From Adiantum capillus-veneris (lineage: Eukaryota; Streptophyta; Polypodiopsida; Polypodiales; Pteridaceae): DNA of 64,000 nucleotides. A model generated the notes under the pieces. That model was given only the letters and a program-made list of their open reading frames with translations. It had not been told where the DNA came from and made no database searches. Made by a program: the position numbers and the translations under genes. Below, in pieces: positions 41,640 through 53,411 of this stretch; the first letter of the stretch is position 1, and each line of letters opens with the position of its first letter. The stretch covers positions 159,123,557-159,187,556 of the forward strand of contig CM043952.1 in NCBI GenBank assembly GCA_014529385.2. Reading direction: 5' to 3'.

Positions 41640-44600
41640 TTGTATGTAGATTTGGAAGGCCATAGGTATCTTATGAGCAACAAAAGAAGCATGGGAGCCA
41701 AGATCCTATTGATTAGAGTAAAGTTGGATCCAAAAAACTCCCAGATATTTACAGATTTCAGTGGAGCCAGGTATTGCAAGCTCAAAGATGAAGTGCAGGT
41801 AGAAGTGCAAAAGATTGATCCAAGTGGTTATCCGAAAACCTGCACAAGCCAACAAACCATATAGTTGGTGCATATGCAAGAACCAATTGAAATACCACCA
41901 GTCATGGTGTATTGCTTAGATTGTGGAGGAAAAGGTGGACATTTTTCAGAGGATTGTCCAAGAAATCCAGCCAATAGGTACACAAAGCAAAGCATAAGGA
42001 AAACTGGAAATGCGAATCCCAATGTAAGTGCATCTAATTGATCATTTTTTATGTAATCAGATGATTCTACATTACCATTAGAAGCACCATTAGAAGCACG
42101 ACAAGTTCAAAATCAGCATAAAGATGCACATGCACCTAAAAATCTTAAAAGTGATTCTTTGAACAACAAATTATTGTGTGAATTTGGTCAAAGTGTCCAG
42201 TTATCATCGAAGGTTGACAAGAATGTTAGGTTTGCAAAGATTCTATATCCATTACCACTAGTGTGCAATCATTCATGAGTCTAAGGGACACATCAAACCA
42301 AATGATGTTAGCATTGTATGGCACACATAATTCATATGCACACTATGTAGACCAAAAAGGACAACTGAACAAAAAGGATCAATCAGTGTTTGAACGGTCC
42401 ACATACTAAGCTCATAGAAGTGTACCCAGTGATAGATCAAAACGGATGGTTCATTTCAGAGGATAGAATCTATTATAGCCCATCGGATCTACAGTTGCAT
42501 GATATTACCCCAATAAACCCAAAAATTTGTTCAGAACCGAACTTCCTCCATCGAAAATCAAGCTTCGGCATTGTGACAAGACCAGCATATACTTTGATCA
42601 AAACAGCCATAGATATAGAAGAGAGTCTAAATCTATGATGCCTTGGGTCTTGAAACCACAGAAGCTCATATCATAGGAGACCCATGGGATAGACAATATC
42701 AAGATGAGGATAATGCTATCTATAGCTTGACTTGGGGAATCATATGTCATGTTTCATGAAGGTACATAGAAAACTATGCAGAAGATTTGCAGATGCTACA
42801 CATAGTATCCCTTGACATTCCCAAAAGGTGAGATCAAACCAGAGCCAAACAGTCTTGAGCCCAGCTCATAGAGAAAGCTTTAGTGATCACCCTAGGAAGG
42901 GGGGAACTGCAAATTCATCAAAATCAACTCTTGTACCAAGAATCACAACATCAGTAGAAGCCCTAGAACTTTTATCTAGTAGACCCCTTCAAAGCAAAAA
43001 CCATTGAAAGATTACATGGTCATTGGAAGTCTCCAATTGACCCAAATTCCATCAGAATTTGATGAAAAATGCTTCTATGAAGATCATCGAGGGGAGAAGT
43101 TTTAGCTGATCTCCACAAGGTAGAGTAAAAAGCCGACAAATTCAATAGTGCTCAAGAAATTGCATGTGATCAAGCTCATATATGTATATCAAGATGCAGA
43201 TGGCAACGAATATCAGCAAGTTCATGACCTTGTGTACAAACTCATACACACAGCCCACTGAAGTCAAAGACTATTTGAACATGGTGCAAAGTCTCAAGCG
43301 CCAAAACAGGTGACGGAAAAGTCAAATTCAACAGAAGCTAAAGCTTAAAAAAGCTACACAAAGGTCACCACCAAAATCTCCTCCGAAGAGACAGATTTTG
43401 TCGAAAAGTATAGTGGATTGTCTAAGATCAAAGGTTATTCAGATGCATGCAAACAATGCTCAACAATTGCAATCAAAAGGTATAGTATCACAGCCAAACG
43501 AGCCAACATCAATTGAAGTAGGTAATCAAAGCAAAGAAGATGCAAAAAAAAAGTTCAACCCAAGGACACAACCACGGCAAAATCAATCAATTCAAGCACA
43601 AATCCTAAGAAGATCAAGTGCAACACTACTAGTGAAACGAAGAAAAGCTGTCAAGTGAAGTAAAGCTAGATTTTTATCTATACAAGAACCTCACATCTTT
43701 CCACCCACATCTAAAAGATGCTCCTGAATTCAATGGCATATCTGGAAGAAAACAAGCAGGATGCTGGGGAGTTATCTCCACTGCCATTCAAATAGGTCCA
43801 TAGACCATCACAACTCAAGTTCATGTGGTAGCAGCAAAAGATGTACCAAACAACATCATAGTGGGAATGCCAATGGCCGAGAAGGTCCTAGAGATACGGA
43901 GTTCAACAAAAATGCAGTCCTCAAAGACAACAAAGAACGAAGACCAAGAATGGTCATCCATGGACGACAGCACAAAGTCCTCTAGCACAATTAAAATGGA
44001 GACTAATATCAAAGCAAAGATTATTAAGATGAATCATCTCCATTGAACAGAGCCTCAAAAGAACTTAAAGAAGATCAAGAAATAGTAAATGCACATCAAA
44101 CAGAGAAAAGAGAAACCATGAAATCTATTCAATAGAGAATGCCACCAAAGCCAGAAGTAAAGAAGAACAAGGTTGCAAAAAACCAGGAAGCAATAGAAAG
44201 TCCAAAGATCAATCACTCATTTCCTGCTGAATCAACTGATTTAAGTCAGATTCGAAAACAAATTCTCAAGTCACCTTCCATAGAGACACATTTAGATCAA
44301 GATGATACCATGGAAAAAGCAAAACAGAATCTTCAATAGAACCTCCAATGAGAATGGCTATAGTCCTCAGTAGTGCAAATGGAGCAAGTGTCAGATGCAA
44401 TGCTCTATTGGATAAAGAAGCACATTATAATATGGTTGCAGACAACATCCAAAGGATCCTCAAGATCACACTAGGTAAACAAGATAGCCAGAAATTCTAG
44501 GTAAGGCTGCAAGTGAAAAATAAAATGCTACTACTCTTAGCATCCAGAAGCATGAAGAGCAGATAAAATTTCAAGTAAATTTTTCAAAAGACATGATTGT

Positions 44601-44660
44601 AGACATCATTATTGGACATCAGTGGCTAGACCAACATAAGGCCTACAGAGAAGATACAAT
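41640..44660 (+). pseudogene. Degraded retroelement with zinc knuckle and protease-like remnants
   Basis: Many short plus-strand frames with retroelement traces. At about 41906-41965 a zinc knuckle reads VYCLDCGGKGGHFSEDCPRN. Three places end like retropepsin domains: AHIIGDPWDRQYQ near 42670, NNIIVGMPMAEKV near 43855 and DIIIGHQWLDQH near 44610. Near 44385-44430 NALLDKEAHYNMV resembles a protease active site with the Gly changed. No RT or integrase is visible, and no LTRs were found. The first retropepsin-like end resembles Element 2's second protease-like domain (LLLGQPWQKQYNA). Class is uncertain: Gypsy is my preferred reading, and a pararetrovirus relic cannot be excluded. It is not functional. 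Confidence 0.5.
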
Positions 44661-44668
44661 GTTGAACA

Positions 44669-46474
44669 ATGCTCGAGATCACAAGAGAGTCTTCTGTGAA
44701 AGGAGACTGTGTTGCTGATGTTGATGTAAAATGGGCTTTTAGCACAGAGTGCACTTACAATCCTGCTGTCCATGATGCATGCTTGTCAGTTGCTGCAGAT
44801 TCACATGTGTGGTATTTCGACAGTGGTGCTACAAAGTACATTACCTCACCTCGTGAATTGTTTACCTCTCTCGAGTCTGTCCCTCATGGGAATTCAATCA
44901 CTTGTGCCAACAACACCTCTTATCTAGTTCAAGGAGTTGGAAAGATTGTGCTCACTGCTGCTAATGGCAGTTCCTTCACACTTGTTGATGCACTTTATGT
45001 ACCTGGGATCAAGAAGAATCTCTTGTATGTACCCGCACTTGCTAGACTTGGACTTGTAGTCAAATTGGTGGATGGCAGATGTACAGTTCATGATCTCAGT
45101 TTTGGTGATGAAATTGTTGCATCTGGGTTTTTGTGTCGTGGGCTGTATAAGCTCACTTTGGATGACAAGTGTGGAAAAAATTTTGCAAATGCTATTGCAG
45201 ATTCAAGGGCTATTTCAGATGCAAAACTTTGGCATGCACGTTTTGGTCATCAGAATTTTGCCAGTTTGCTGCGTTTGCAGAAATCTGATATGCCTGCTTC
45301 TTTGCCGCCTCTTGAAGCACCTGTCAAACATGTTTGTGAAGGCTGTATTTTGGGTAAGATGCAGCGTTCTAAATTTCCAAAGGATGGTTCAGTTCTGGCC
45401 ACATGCAGGTTGCAGCTTGTGCATAGTGATGTTTGTGGGCCCATGCAAACTCCGTCCTTGGGCAATTACGTGTACTTCATGACTTTCATTGATGATCACT
45501 CCAGGCATGCATGGGTATTTCCGCTTAAAGAGAATTCTGAAGTTTTTATGTGCTTCAAACAATTTCTGGCTATGGCTGAAAATGTCTCGAAATGTACTAT
45601 GGGCACCTTCCGTTCTGATCGAGGGGGGGAGTATATGTCTCATGAATTTAATGCATTTTTGGCTAGTCGTGGGATAAAACACCAATTTACAGTGCCTTAT
45701 ACACCTCAGCAAAATGGTGTTGCTGAGAGGAAAAACAGGTCACTGGCGGAAATGGCACGATGTATGGTCAAAATTCAAGCTTTGCCGCATTCTTTTTGGC
45801 TTGAGGCCATCATGTGTGCCACTTATGTACTTAACAGGTGTCCTACGAAAGCTTTGCAGTCTATTACTCCATATGAAGCATGGCATGATAGAAAGCCTTC
45901 TATTGAGCACATGCGTGTTTTTGGCTGTTTGGCATATTCTTTGGTGCCACAAGTGCAGCACAGAAAATTGGATGATAAGGTTGTCAAATGTATTTTTGTT
46001 GGTTATAGTGCTGAAAGAAAAAGTTACAGGTTGTATCATCTGCAAACAAAACGTATTCTAGTTTCTCGGGATGTAGTGTTTGTGGAAGATTCTGTTCAGC
46101 CCTTGTTGTCATGTACTAGAGACAATAATGTAAGCTCACAGGACATTTATGACACTTTGTTGCCTCTTTTCAGTGATGGAAATACGAATGTAAGTTCCAA
46201 TGAGTCAAATGTACAGCCTATGGGGGTTTTTGAAAATGTTTTAGATCAGCCTATTACTGATGCAGATGTACATGATGTACTTGATGAGGAAAGGGCTGAA
46301 AATGAGCAGGCTAGAGGTATGCCTAAATGGCTGGTGCATAGTAAATTGGATGCACCTTTGTCTAGTCGTACTCGTTCATGCTCTCGCCATGCATCTTATG
46401 CATCAGATTGTTATGCTTTGGCTGTGTCTAGCTTACATGATGTTGAGGAGCCTCTGTCTTTTGATGAAGCATAG
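44669..46474 (+). pseudogene. Copia-2 protease and integrase
   Basis: 601 open codons. Protease: WYFDSGATKYITS. Zinc domain: LWHARFGHQNFASLL followed by CEGCILGK. Integrase core: LVHSDVCGPM, FRSDRGGEY and NGVAERKNR (DDE), then RVFGCLAYSLVP and FVGYS..SYRLY. No Copia Gag precedes it; the sequence just upstream belongs to the degraded element, so Copia-2 is 5'-truncated or recombined. It ends at a TAG two codons before RT sequence resumes in another frame (SENWMAAMQSEYDALIENDT). Confidence 0.92.
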
Positions 46475-46595
46475 ATTCAGAAAATTGGATGGCTGCCATG
46501 CAATCAGAATATGATGCACTTATAGAAAATGACACATGGACTTTATGTGATTTGCCTCCTGGCAAAAAGGCCATTGGTACGAAGTGGGTTTACAA
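46475..46595 (+). pseudogene. Copia-2 RT N-terminal fragment
   Basis: About 40 codons of RT (AAMQSEYDALIENDTWTLCD, PPGKKAIGTKWVYKL). At about 46592 the sequence switches abruptly to a second copy of the protease region. The rest of RT up to the late part is missing. Confidence 0.85.
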
Positions 46596-47870
46596 GTTGT
46601 TGCAGATTCTCAAGTGTGGTACTTTGATAGTGGTGCTACAAAGCACATTACCTCTTATCGTGACTTATTTACCTCTCTCGAGGATGTCCCTCATGGGAAT
46701 TCAGTCACTTGTGCCAACAATGCCTCTTATCCGGTCAAGGGAGTTGGAAAGATTGTGCTTACTGCTACAAATGGAAATTCTTTCACACTTGTTGATGCAT
46801 TGTATGTACCTTGGATCAAGAAGAATATTTTATTTGTATTTGCACTTGCTAGACTCGTCCTTGTAGTCAATTTGTGGATGACAGATGTACAATACATGAT
46901 CTCAATTTTGGTGATGAAATTGAGGCATCTAGCATTTTATGCCATGGGTTGTATAAGCTCATTTTGTATGACAAGTGTGGGCAAAATTTTGCAAATACAG
47001 TTGTGGATTCTAAGGCTATTTCAGATGCAAAACTTTGGCATGCACGTTTTAAGCATTTGAAGTTTGCTAGTTTGCTACATTTGCAAGAATCTGATATGGT
47101 TGCTTCTTTGCTGTCACTTGAAGCACCTATCAAACATGTTTGTGAAGGCTGTATTTTGGGTAAGATGCAGTCTTTGAAGTCTCCAAAGGATGATTCAATT
47201 AGGCCACATGCAGCTTGTTGCTTGTGCATAGTGATGTTTGTGGGCCCATGCAAACTCCGTCCTTGGGAAATTACCTTTACTTTGTGACTTTCATTGATGA
47301 TTATTCCAGGCATGCATGGGTATATCCTCTTAAAGCAAAGTTTGAATTATTTATACGCTTTAAATAATTTCTGGCGATGGTGGCTGAAAATGTCTTGAAA
47401 TGTACTATGGGCATCCTCCGTTCCGATTGAGGGGGGGAGTATATGTCTCATGAGTTTAATGTATTTTTGTCTAGTCGTGGGACAAAACACCAATGTACAG
47501 TGCCTTATACACCTTAGCAAAATGATGTTATGGGTCACTTATGAAAATGGCACGATGTATGGTCAAGAGTCAAGCTTTACCGCATTCGTTTTGGCTTGAG
47601 GCCATCATGTGTGCTACTTATGTACTAAATAGGTTTCCTACGAAAGCTTTGAAGTCTATGGTAACCTATTTGAGAGGAAAAATAGGTCACTTATGGAAAT
47701 GGCATGATGTATGGTCAAGAGTCAAGCTTTTCTGCATTTGTTTTGTCTTGAGGCCATCATGTGTGCCACTTATGTACTAAACAGGTGTCCTACGAAAGCT
47801 TTGCAGTCTAGGACTCCATATGAAGCATGGCATGATGGAAGTCCTCTATTGAGCACTTTAAATTGCTACT
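46596..47870 (+). pseudogene. Copia-2 second protease-integrase copy, decayed
   Basis: A second copy of the protease (VWYFDSGATKHITS), zinc domain (LWHARFKHLKFASLL, CEGCILGK) and integrase, in several frames with stops. Near 47541-47665 and 47668-47840 the same integrase segment (MARCMVKSQALPHSFWLEAI and its diverged repeat) occurs twice, a local duplication. It is similar to 44800-45890 but clearly diverged, so it derives from a related element or an old duplication. Confidence 0.85.
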
Positions 47871-47876
47871 TTCAAG

Positions 47877-48507
47877 ATGAAATATTTGGGGTTGTTGCAT
47901 CATTACTTGGGTATACAGTTTAAGAAGTGTGATGATGGTATTGCGTTGTGTCAGAAAAGTTACATAGAGACGTTGCTATGTAAGTTTGGACTTGAGGATT
48001 GCAAACCTATCGCCACTCCCATGAAAACAGGTTTAAAATTGAGTCTCCGTGATGTTGATGATCCTGTCAATGTCACTCTTTACCAAATTGTTGTTGGTTG
48101 CCTTTATTATGAATACAACACGAGGCCGGATATTCAGTTTGCAGTCTCACAGGTCAGCAGATTCATGCATAGCCCAGGGTCTAAGCATTGGCAGGCTGTC
48201 AACAGGATTCTTTCTGCTTGGTGGCACTTTACATCTTCGCTTGTTTTATCCCAAGGGGGGATCATTACCGCCAGATTTACATGCTTTTTTGCACTCGGAT
48301 TGGGCTGTGGTTATTAACACACGAGTGACCACAAGTGGTTTTTGTTTCATGCTTGGCAGCTCATGCATATCATCGTTGAGCAAGGAGCAACCTATTGTGG
48401 CCACTTCCAGTTGTGAGACTAAGTATAGGGCAGTCTTCACAGCTACGGTTGAGTGTGTATGTCTCAGATGCCTTATGGTTGATTTGGGTGTTGGACAGGA
48501 CACTCTC
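47877..48507 (+). pseudogene. Copia-2 RT C-terminus and RNase H, first part
   Basis: Begins MKYLGLLHHYLGIQFKKCDD and includes the late-RT stretches QKSYIETLLCKFGLEDCKPI, TRPDIQFAVSQVSRFMHSPG and HWQAVNRIL. It then shifts frame into RNase H: HSDWAV (catalytic Asp), TRVTTSGFCFMLG, SLSKEQPIVATSSCETKYRA and CLRCLMVDLGV. It is cut at 48507 by Element 4 and resumes at 57477. An internal deletion has removed the YVDD region. Confidence 0.88.
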
Positions 48508-49202
48508 TGTAATGGAAATGGCCTATGAACATTGAGAATAGCAGAATTAGGAAATTAGGTGAATCAGTTTTGTGAGGTTACTTTGTGAGCATCACGGGTG
48601 AACTTAATTGATGGTAGCAACATAGACATGGTACTTAGTTAACTTGGCATGAACAATACTTTTTCAAGAGAGAGAGAGTTTAGAGAACATGACAATAGTT
48701 GAGGACCGGATTCATACAAAGCCGGTCCCCCCTCCAATAGGCATTTATATTATAGTTTCTCCCATCAAGAGAGACTTGGTACAATACAATTTTTGTGTTC
48801 CTTGTGACCTAGGTGATGCAATGAATATGGAAATCTTCATGCATCACAAGAATAACATAAACTTTATAGAAAGCATTAACTATCCCAAGCCTCAGTCCCA
48901 AGGCCTCAAACACCTTCGAAGGTGGAGAGAGCTAGTGGGAAATGAGGATAGGGAAGAGGAAGAAGAAAAAATCCATAGGAGAAAGAAATAATTCCTCACT
49001 TATCATCACTCTTCTTGCTAGCATACATAATAGCATAGTAATGAAGATGGAGAAGATGGCAAGCTTAAGCATTGAAGCATGGCCCTTGGTTGGATTTGCA
49101 TTCCATAGCCAAGAGTGTTGGTGTAGGCTCTCACTTCTCACAAGCTTGGAAAAGGAGGTGGAGTTCCTCAACTTTCACCAAGTGAGAATGAATCCACAAA
49201 AT

Positions 49203-49292
<90 letters not shown>

Positions 49293-50199
49293 CTCCCCAT
49301 CACCCCCCTTGCTTGCTTGGGGCGAGTTGTAGATTTTACATATGTTTTAAGCTCAATGGACCCCTCTCCCCCTAGCCAATCACATGCAGCATGCATTCAA
49401 GTACATGGGTAGTCTTTGGACAAGTGTCCTCCTTACCCCTTAGAGAGAGAGAGCTTGAAAATATCTAGATATTTACTAGAAGCTCATTGGACCCCTCTTT
49501 AGCCCAATCAATAGCATTCAAGCACACCATGTGGTTAAGCATAGGAAGAGTCTGACATGTGTCCCATGTGCCCATTGAGAAAAGGGGTGCCCTTTGGGTG
49601 AGTGGAAGGTTAAGCAAAGATTCCCCTAACTTTGGGACTTTCATGCATAGGAAGCTTCTCAAGCACCTTCCTCATTAAGTTTGTAGTGTCTCTTTTTGAC
49701 TCAAGCACCTTACCCCCCCATGCATGGGAAGCTTCTCAAGCACCTTCCTCATTAATTTTGTAGGTCTCTTTTTTACTCAAGCACCTTACCCCCCCATGCA
49801 TGGGAAGCTTCTCAAGCACCTTCCTCATTAAGTATGACAAGCACCTCAAGTACCTTAGTCATCAAGCATGACAAGCACCTTAGTCATCAAGCACAACAAG
49901 CACCTCAAGCTTAGGTCGGGTTCCCACCCAAGCTCTTGCCTAAGGTCAAAGGAATTTTAACACTAACCATTGGAGGTATTTAATGAAGCTAACCCTAAGT
50001 TATCTTAAGCTCCATTAGTTAACCTTGCTCTTTGACATACCATCTCTTATTTGGACCAATTTACCATTGGCCCCGTGTTGAGAAGATCCGTAAGCACATG
50101 TCTATATTCTAACCCTTGTTCCCGTTTATATCCCACATTAAATGATCAATTTAATATGAGAAAATCATTTGGGTTGGTTAGATATTAGATTTAATGATA
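48508..50199 (-). repeat. Element 4 3' LTR
   Basis: 1,692 bp. It holds an 86-bp (GT)n run at about 49205-49290, then a tandem repeat of about 77 bp (AAGCTTCTCAAGCACCTTCC at about 49650, 49728 and 49804), and a shorter array of 'AAGCACCTCAAG..CCTTAGTCATC' at about 49845-49905. Open frames over the GT run are repeat artefacts. Confidence 0.92.
49205..49290. repeat. (GT)n microsatellite
   Basis: About 43 uninterrupted GT units in the Element 4 3' LTR. The equivalent run in the other LTR (about 56497-56537) is about half as long. Confidence 0.97.
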
Positions 50200-50213
50200 T
50201 TACCTCTCTCTTG
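50200..50213 (-). other. Element 4 polypurine tract (candidate)
   Basis: The minus strand reads AAGAGAGAGGTAA just before the 3' LTR. It is purine-rich and in the expected place. Confidence 0.6.
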
Positions 50214-50579
50214 AAATCATAGTCGTCCTCGACTATGAGGTAAAAGAGATAAATCCATAGTCATTAGTCAATTTGTCTTACCGGGTAGAGGATCCCTTTT
50301 TACCCTACGACATCATTCCAAGATGGATGACTAATCCATTTGGTGCTTGGGAGATATAGCTGCCGCAAGCATGTCTGCTCTTTAGTCCATTTCATCCTCC
50401 CAAGTAGAGTGACAAATTCTACATGGTGTTTGAGAGACGTCGTCATCCCAAACATGATTCTTAGTATGCATACTACTTAAATTTGTGCACAATAAAGAGA
50501 TAATTAGTCTTATAAGACAAAAATATTGATCATTTAAAAGAAACGTGTACATTTTCTTACTCTAATGTAGCATTGTAAG

Positions 50580-51146
50580 CATTGACAAGGTTTATACTAT
50601 CCTTAAGCTGGATTCCTTGCATCCATCTAGCATCTTCAAAAGGATAATTTTTGAACTTAATAAGATACCATCGGATAATCTTACCATGTCATAGTACCTT
50701 GTCTTCATGCGGAAGGATAGCTTCGGGTTGTAGCACTTCTTCTTGGTCTTCAATTTCGGGAGGGTCTTCAATAATTGGTTCTTTTGGAGGCTCTCCTTTG
50801 TAGGGCTTAGGTAGGCTCACATGAAAAGCATTGTGTATGAGCCAATGGTTAGGCAACTTGAGTTGATAAGCCACCTCATTGATTGGCTTAAAAATTTGAA
50901 AAGGACCATAGTATCTTTTTGCTAGTTTAGCATAATACTTTTGATGGCCATAGGATGTTTGCCCGTTGTTTGCCTCAATCGAGCCTTAAGAAACGTAAGT
51001 AAGACCCAATGATTTTCTTTGAACGTTAAGGCCCTTCTGTGCTTGTCAGCAGCAGATTTTTGCCTTAGTTGGGAGATGGATATAGCCTCCTTAACCTTTT
51101 GAAAAGATGCTTCGGCTATACTCATCGGCAACAAAGATCTTCCCAT
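50580..51146 (-). pseudogene. Element 4 integrase C-terminus and chromodomain
   Basis: Two frames (50922-51146 and 50689-50874) cover the integrase tail: a QKSAADKHRRALTF stretch, and LKLPNHWLIHNAFHVSLPKP, the usual IHPVFHVSLLKP motif of plant chromoviruses. After a stop near 50689 the same strand continues with HGKIIRWYLIKFKNYPFEDA followed by RWMQ, which matches the YLVKWKGYP..EATWE core of a chromodomain. Chromodomains tether integrase to marked chromatin. The region is frameshifted and not functional. Confidence 0.8.
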
Positions 51147-51858
51147 GTACTTTAAGTAGCAAGGGACCTTTCGGTCTTCCCTCTAGGATTTCAAAAGGTG
51201 CTTTTCCCATAGAAGTATGGATAGTATTATTATACGCATACTCTACAAGAGGTAAGTACTTTTCCCATTGTGAACGTTGATCTACTTCCGTAACATAGGT
51301 CTTTAGTAGATCAAGAATCATAAGATTGGCTATCTCACTTTGGCCATCCGTTTGCGGGTGATAGGCTGAAGAGAAATTTAGTCTTGTACTTAGATTCTTG
51401 AAGAGACCTTTCCAGAAATTACTGGTCATTCTACGATCTCTATCTGACACGAAGGATGTTGGAAATCCATGGTGTTTGAAAATCTGGGATATGAAGAGAG
51501 TTGCCATTTGGTGTGCCTTAATAGTCTTCCTGACAGGGATAAAGTGTGCTTGCTTGCTAAACCTGTCGACTATTGTCCATATTCCCATATTCCCATGGAT
51601 AGACTTAGGTCATCCAAAGATAAAATCCATGGATATACTTTCCCATGGTGAATTAGGGATTGGCAATGGCTCGAGTAATCCATCTTGCTTCCCTCTATCA
51701 TATTTGGTCTTTTGGCATGCCACACATTTTGAAACATACTCTTGTATGTCCACTTTCATGGTAGACCAATAAAAGTATGTCTCTACTCCTCGAAGAGTAG
51801 GTTGAATGAATTTATGCCCCGCATAGGTAGGAGCATGGGATTCATACATGACTTTCAC
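51091..51858 (-). pseudogene. Element 4 integrase
   Basis: Frames 51610-51858 and 51091-51588. The zinc module is only partly visible (VSKCVACQKTKYDRG). The core shows WESISMDFIFG, then after a frame break TIVDRFSKQAHFIPV, FVSDRDRRMTSNFWK (catalytic Asp) and YHPQTDGQSEIANL (catalytic Glu). Between the RNase H and integrase, a 77-bp direct duplication (copies starting at 51831 and 51908) has broken the frame and repeated part of the zinc module region. Confidence 0.88.
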
Positions 51859-52496
51859 ATGAAGGGAGTGGGTAACACATACATGACTTTCCTCCCCACA
51901 TAGGGAGGAGCATGGGATTCATACATGACTTTCACATGAAGGGAGTGGGTAACACATAGCCTATTTCCATGGAGAAGATAACCATCCTGCAAGGTGAATG
52001 GTTCCTCTTTCTTCCTCAAAGCAAGGGCTAACATTGTGTCTTTAAAGTCAGGGTCAGTAGCATACTCATCTATCATAGAAGATAGATCATTGTGAGTTTC
52101 TATTGGGACAATATTAACTTTTGGTCGTCGTAAAAGTGCATCAGCCACTTGATTGTGCTTACCAGCAATGTGAGCAATGTGGAAATTAAATTGCGAAAGA
52201 AAATTTTCCCACCTCATTTGTTTGTCAGAAAGCTTTGTTTGAGTCATAAAGTACTTGAGAATTTGATGGTCTGCTCGTAAAATGAATGGAGTCCCTAATA
52301 GATAGTGCTTCCATGTGTCTAGGGCATGTAGAACAGCTAATAGCTCTTTCTCATAAATGCCTAAGACCCGTTCATCCGTGTTGATCCTTCGGCTCTCATA
52401 TGCTATGGCATGCCCTTCATGAAGCAAGACTGCTCTAAGGCAATCACCACAAGCATCGCATTGGACCTCAAATGGCTTTGAGAGATCCGGAAGCAT
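51855..52496 (-). pseudogene. Element 4 RNase H
   Basis: 213 codons. Gypsy RNase H features: FEVQCDACGDCLRAVLLHEG (catalytic Asp), YEKELLAVLHALDTWKHYL (catalytic Glu), LRADHQILKYF (catalytic Asp) and HNQVADALLRR. It is followed by the start of the integrase zinc domain. The frame differs from that of RT upstream, with about 60 bp between them. Confidence 0.9.
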
Positions 52497-52555
52497 AAGG
52501 ACTGGTTGGGCTTCTCTTTGAGATTGTCAAAAGAACTTTTCTCCTTAGCAGTCCA

Positions 52556-53272
52556 TCAATACTTAACATTTTTCTTTGTTAAGTCATGTAATGGTCCTGC
52601 TATTTGAGAGAATTTTGCTATGAAGCGTCTATAGTATGCACACATACCAATAAAGCTTCTTAGCTCATGTAGATTCCTTGGATTAGGCCATGCTTTTATT
52701 ACCTCCAACTTTGGTGGATCCATACGGATACCATCTCGAGAGATAATATGACCTAAGTATTGAATCTCTTGAAGGAAAAATTCGCTTTTCTTTTGGTTGA
52801 GAAAAAGTTTATTCTCCCTTAATGCTTCAAAAATCACTTGGAGATGTTTCTCGTGTTCCTCTAAGGAGTTGGAGTAAATGATGATGTCATCAACAGTGAA
52901 TTTGCGATAAGGTCTAATAATTTTCTCCATTAATCGATTGAATGTAGCTGGTGCATTAGTCAAGCCAAAAGGCATGACTAAATATTCATAAAGACCAAAT
53001 GTTGTACGAAACGTGGTCTTTAGGATATCTTCATTCACTATCCTTATTTGATGGTAGCCACTTTTAAGGTCAATCCTCCTGAAGTAGGTAGAGCCTTGTA
53101 GCTTGTCAAACAGATCTTCTACCCGAGGTATGGGAAATCTGTTTTTGATAGTGATATGGTTTAGTGCGCGATAGTCCACACACATGCGGTATGTACCATC
53201 TTTCTTTTGCACTAAAAGGACTGGAGAACAAAAGGGAGAGGATCTAGGCCTCAGCATCCTTTTGTCTACCAA
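52556..53272 (-). pseudogene. Element 4 reverse transcriptase
   Basis: 238 codons covering most of RT: PVLLVQKKDGTYRMCVDYRA, DLKSGYHQIRI, MPFGLTNAPATFNRLM and FTVDDIIIYS (catalytic VDD), then KKSEFFLQEIQYLGHIIS and FIGMCAYYRRFI. The N-terminal part of RT upstream (53273-53411) is frameshifted. This is a standard Gypsy RT with a complete catalytic centre in an otherwise broken element. Confidence 0.92.
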
Positions 53273-53411
53273 TTCTTGTACTTCCTCATGATCTCCTCTT
53301 GTTGAGCTTGTGAAACTCGATAAGGAGGTTTGTTAGCCTGGTGAGATTCTTGATAGGAGTTCAATTCGATGGTCATCACCTCCTCGTTTTGGAGGTAAGT
53401 CCATAGGGATA

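Noticed and set aside
41640-44660. Endogenous pararetrovirus
   Set aside because: A zinc knuckle and protease-like pieces alone do not show it. No movement protein, RT or viral gene order was seen, so it is kept only as an alternative.
48942-49412. ORF with a long Cys-Val repeat
   Set aside because: It is the translation of the (GT)n microsatellite within an LTR; the opposite strand gives a Thr-His repeat.
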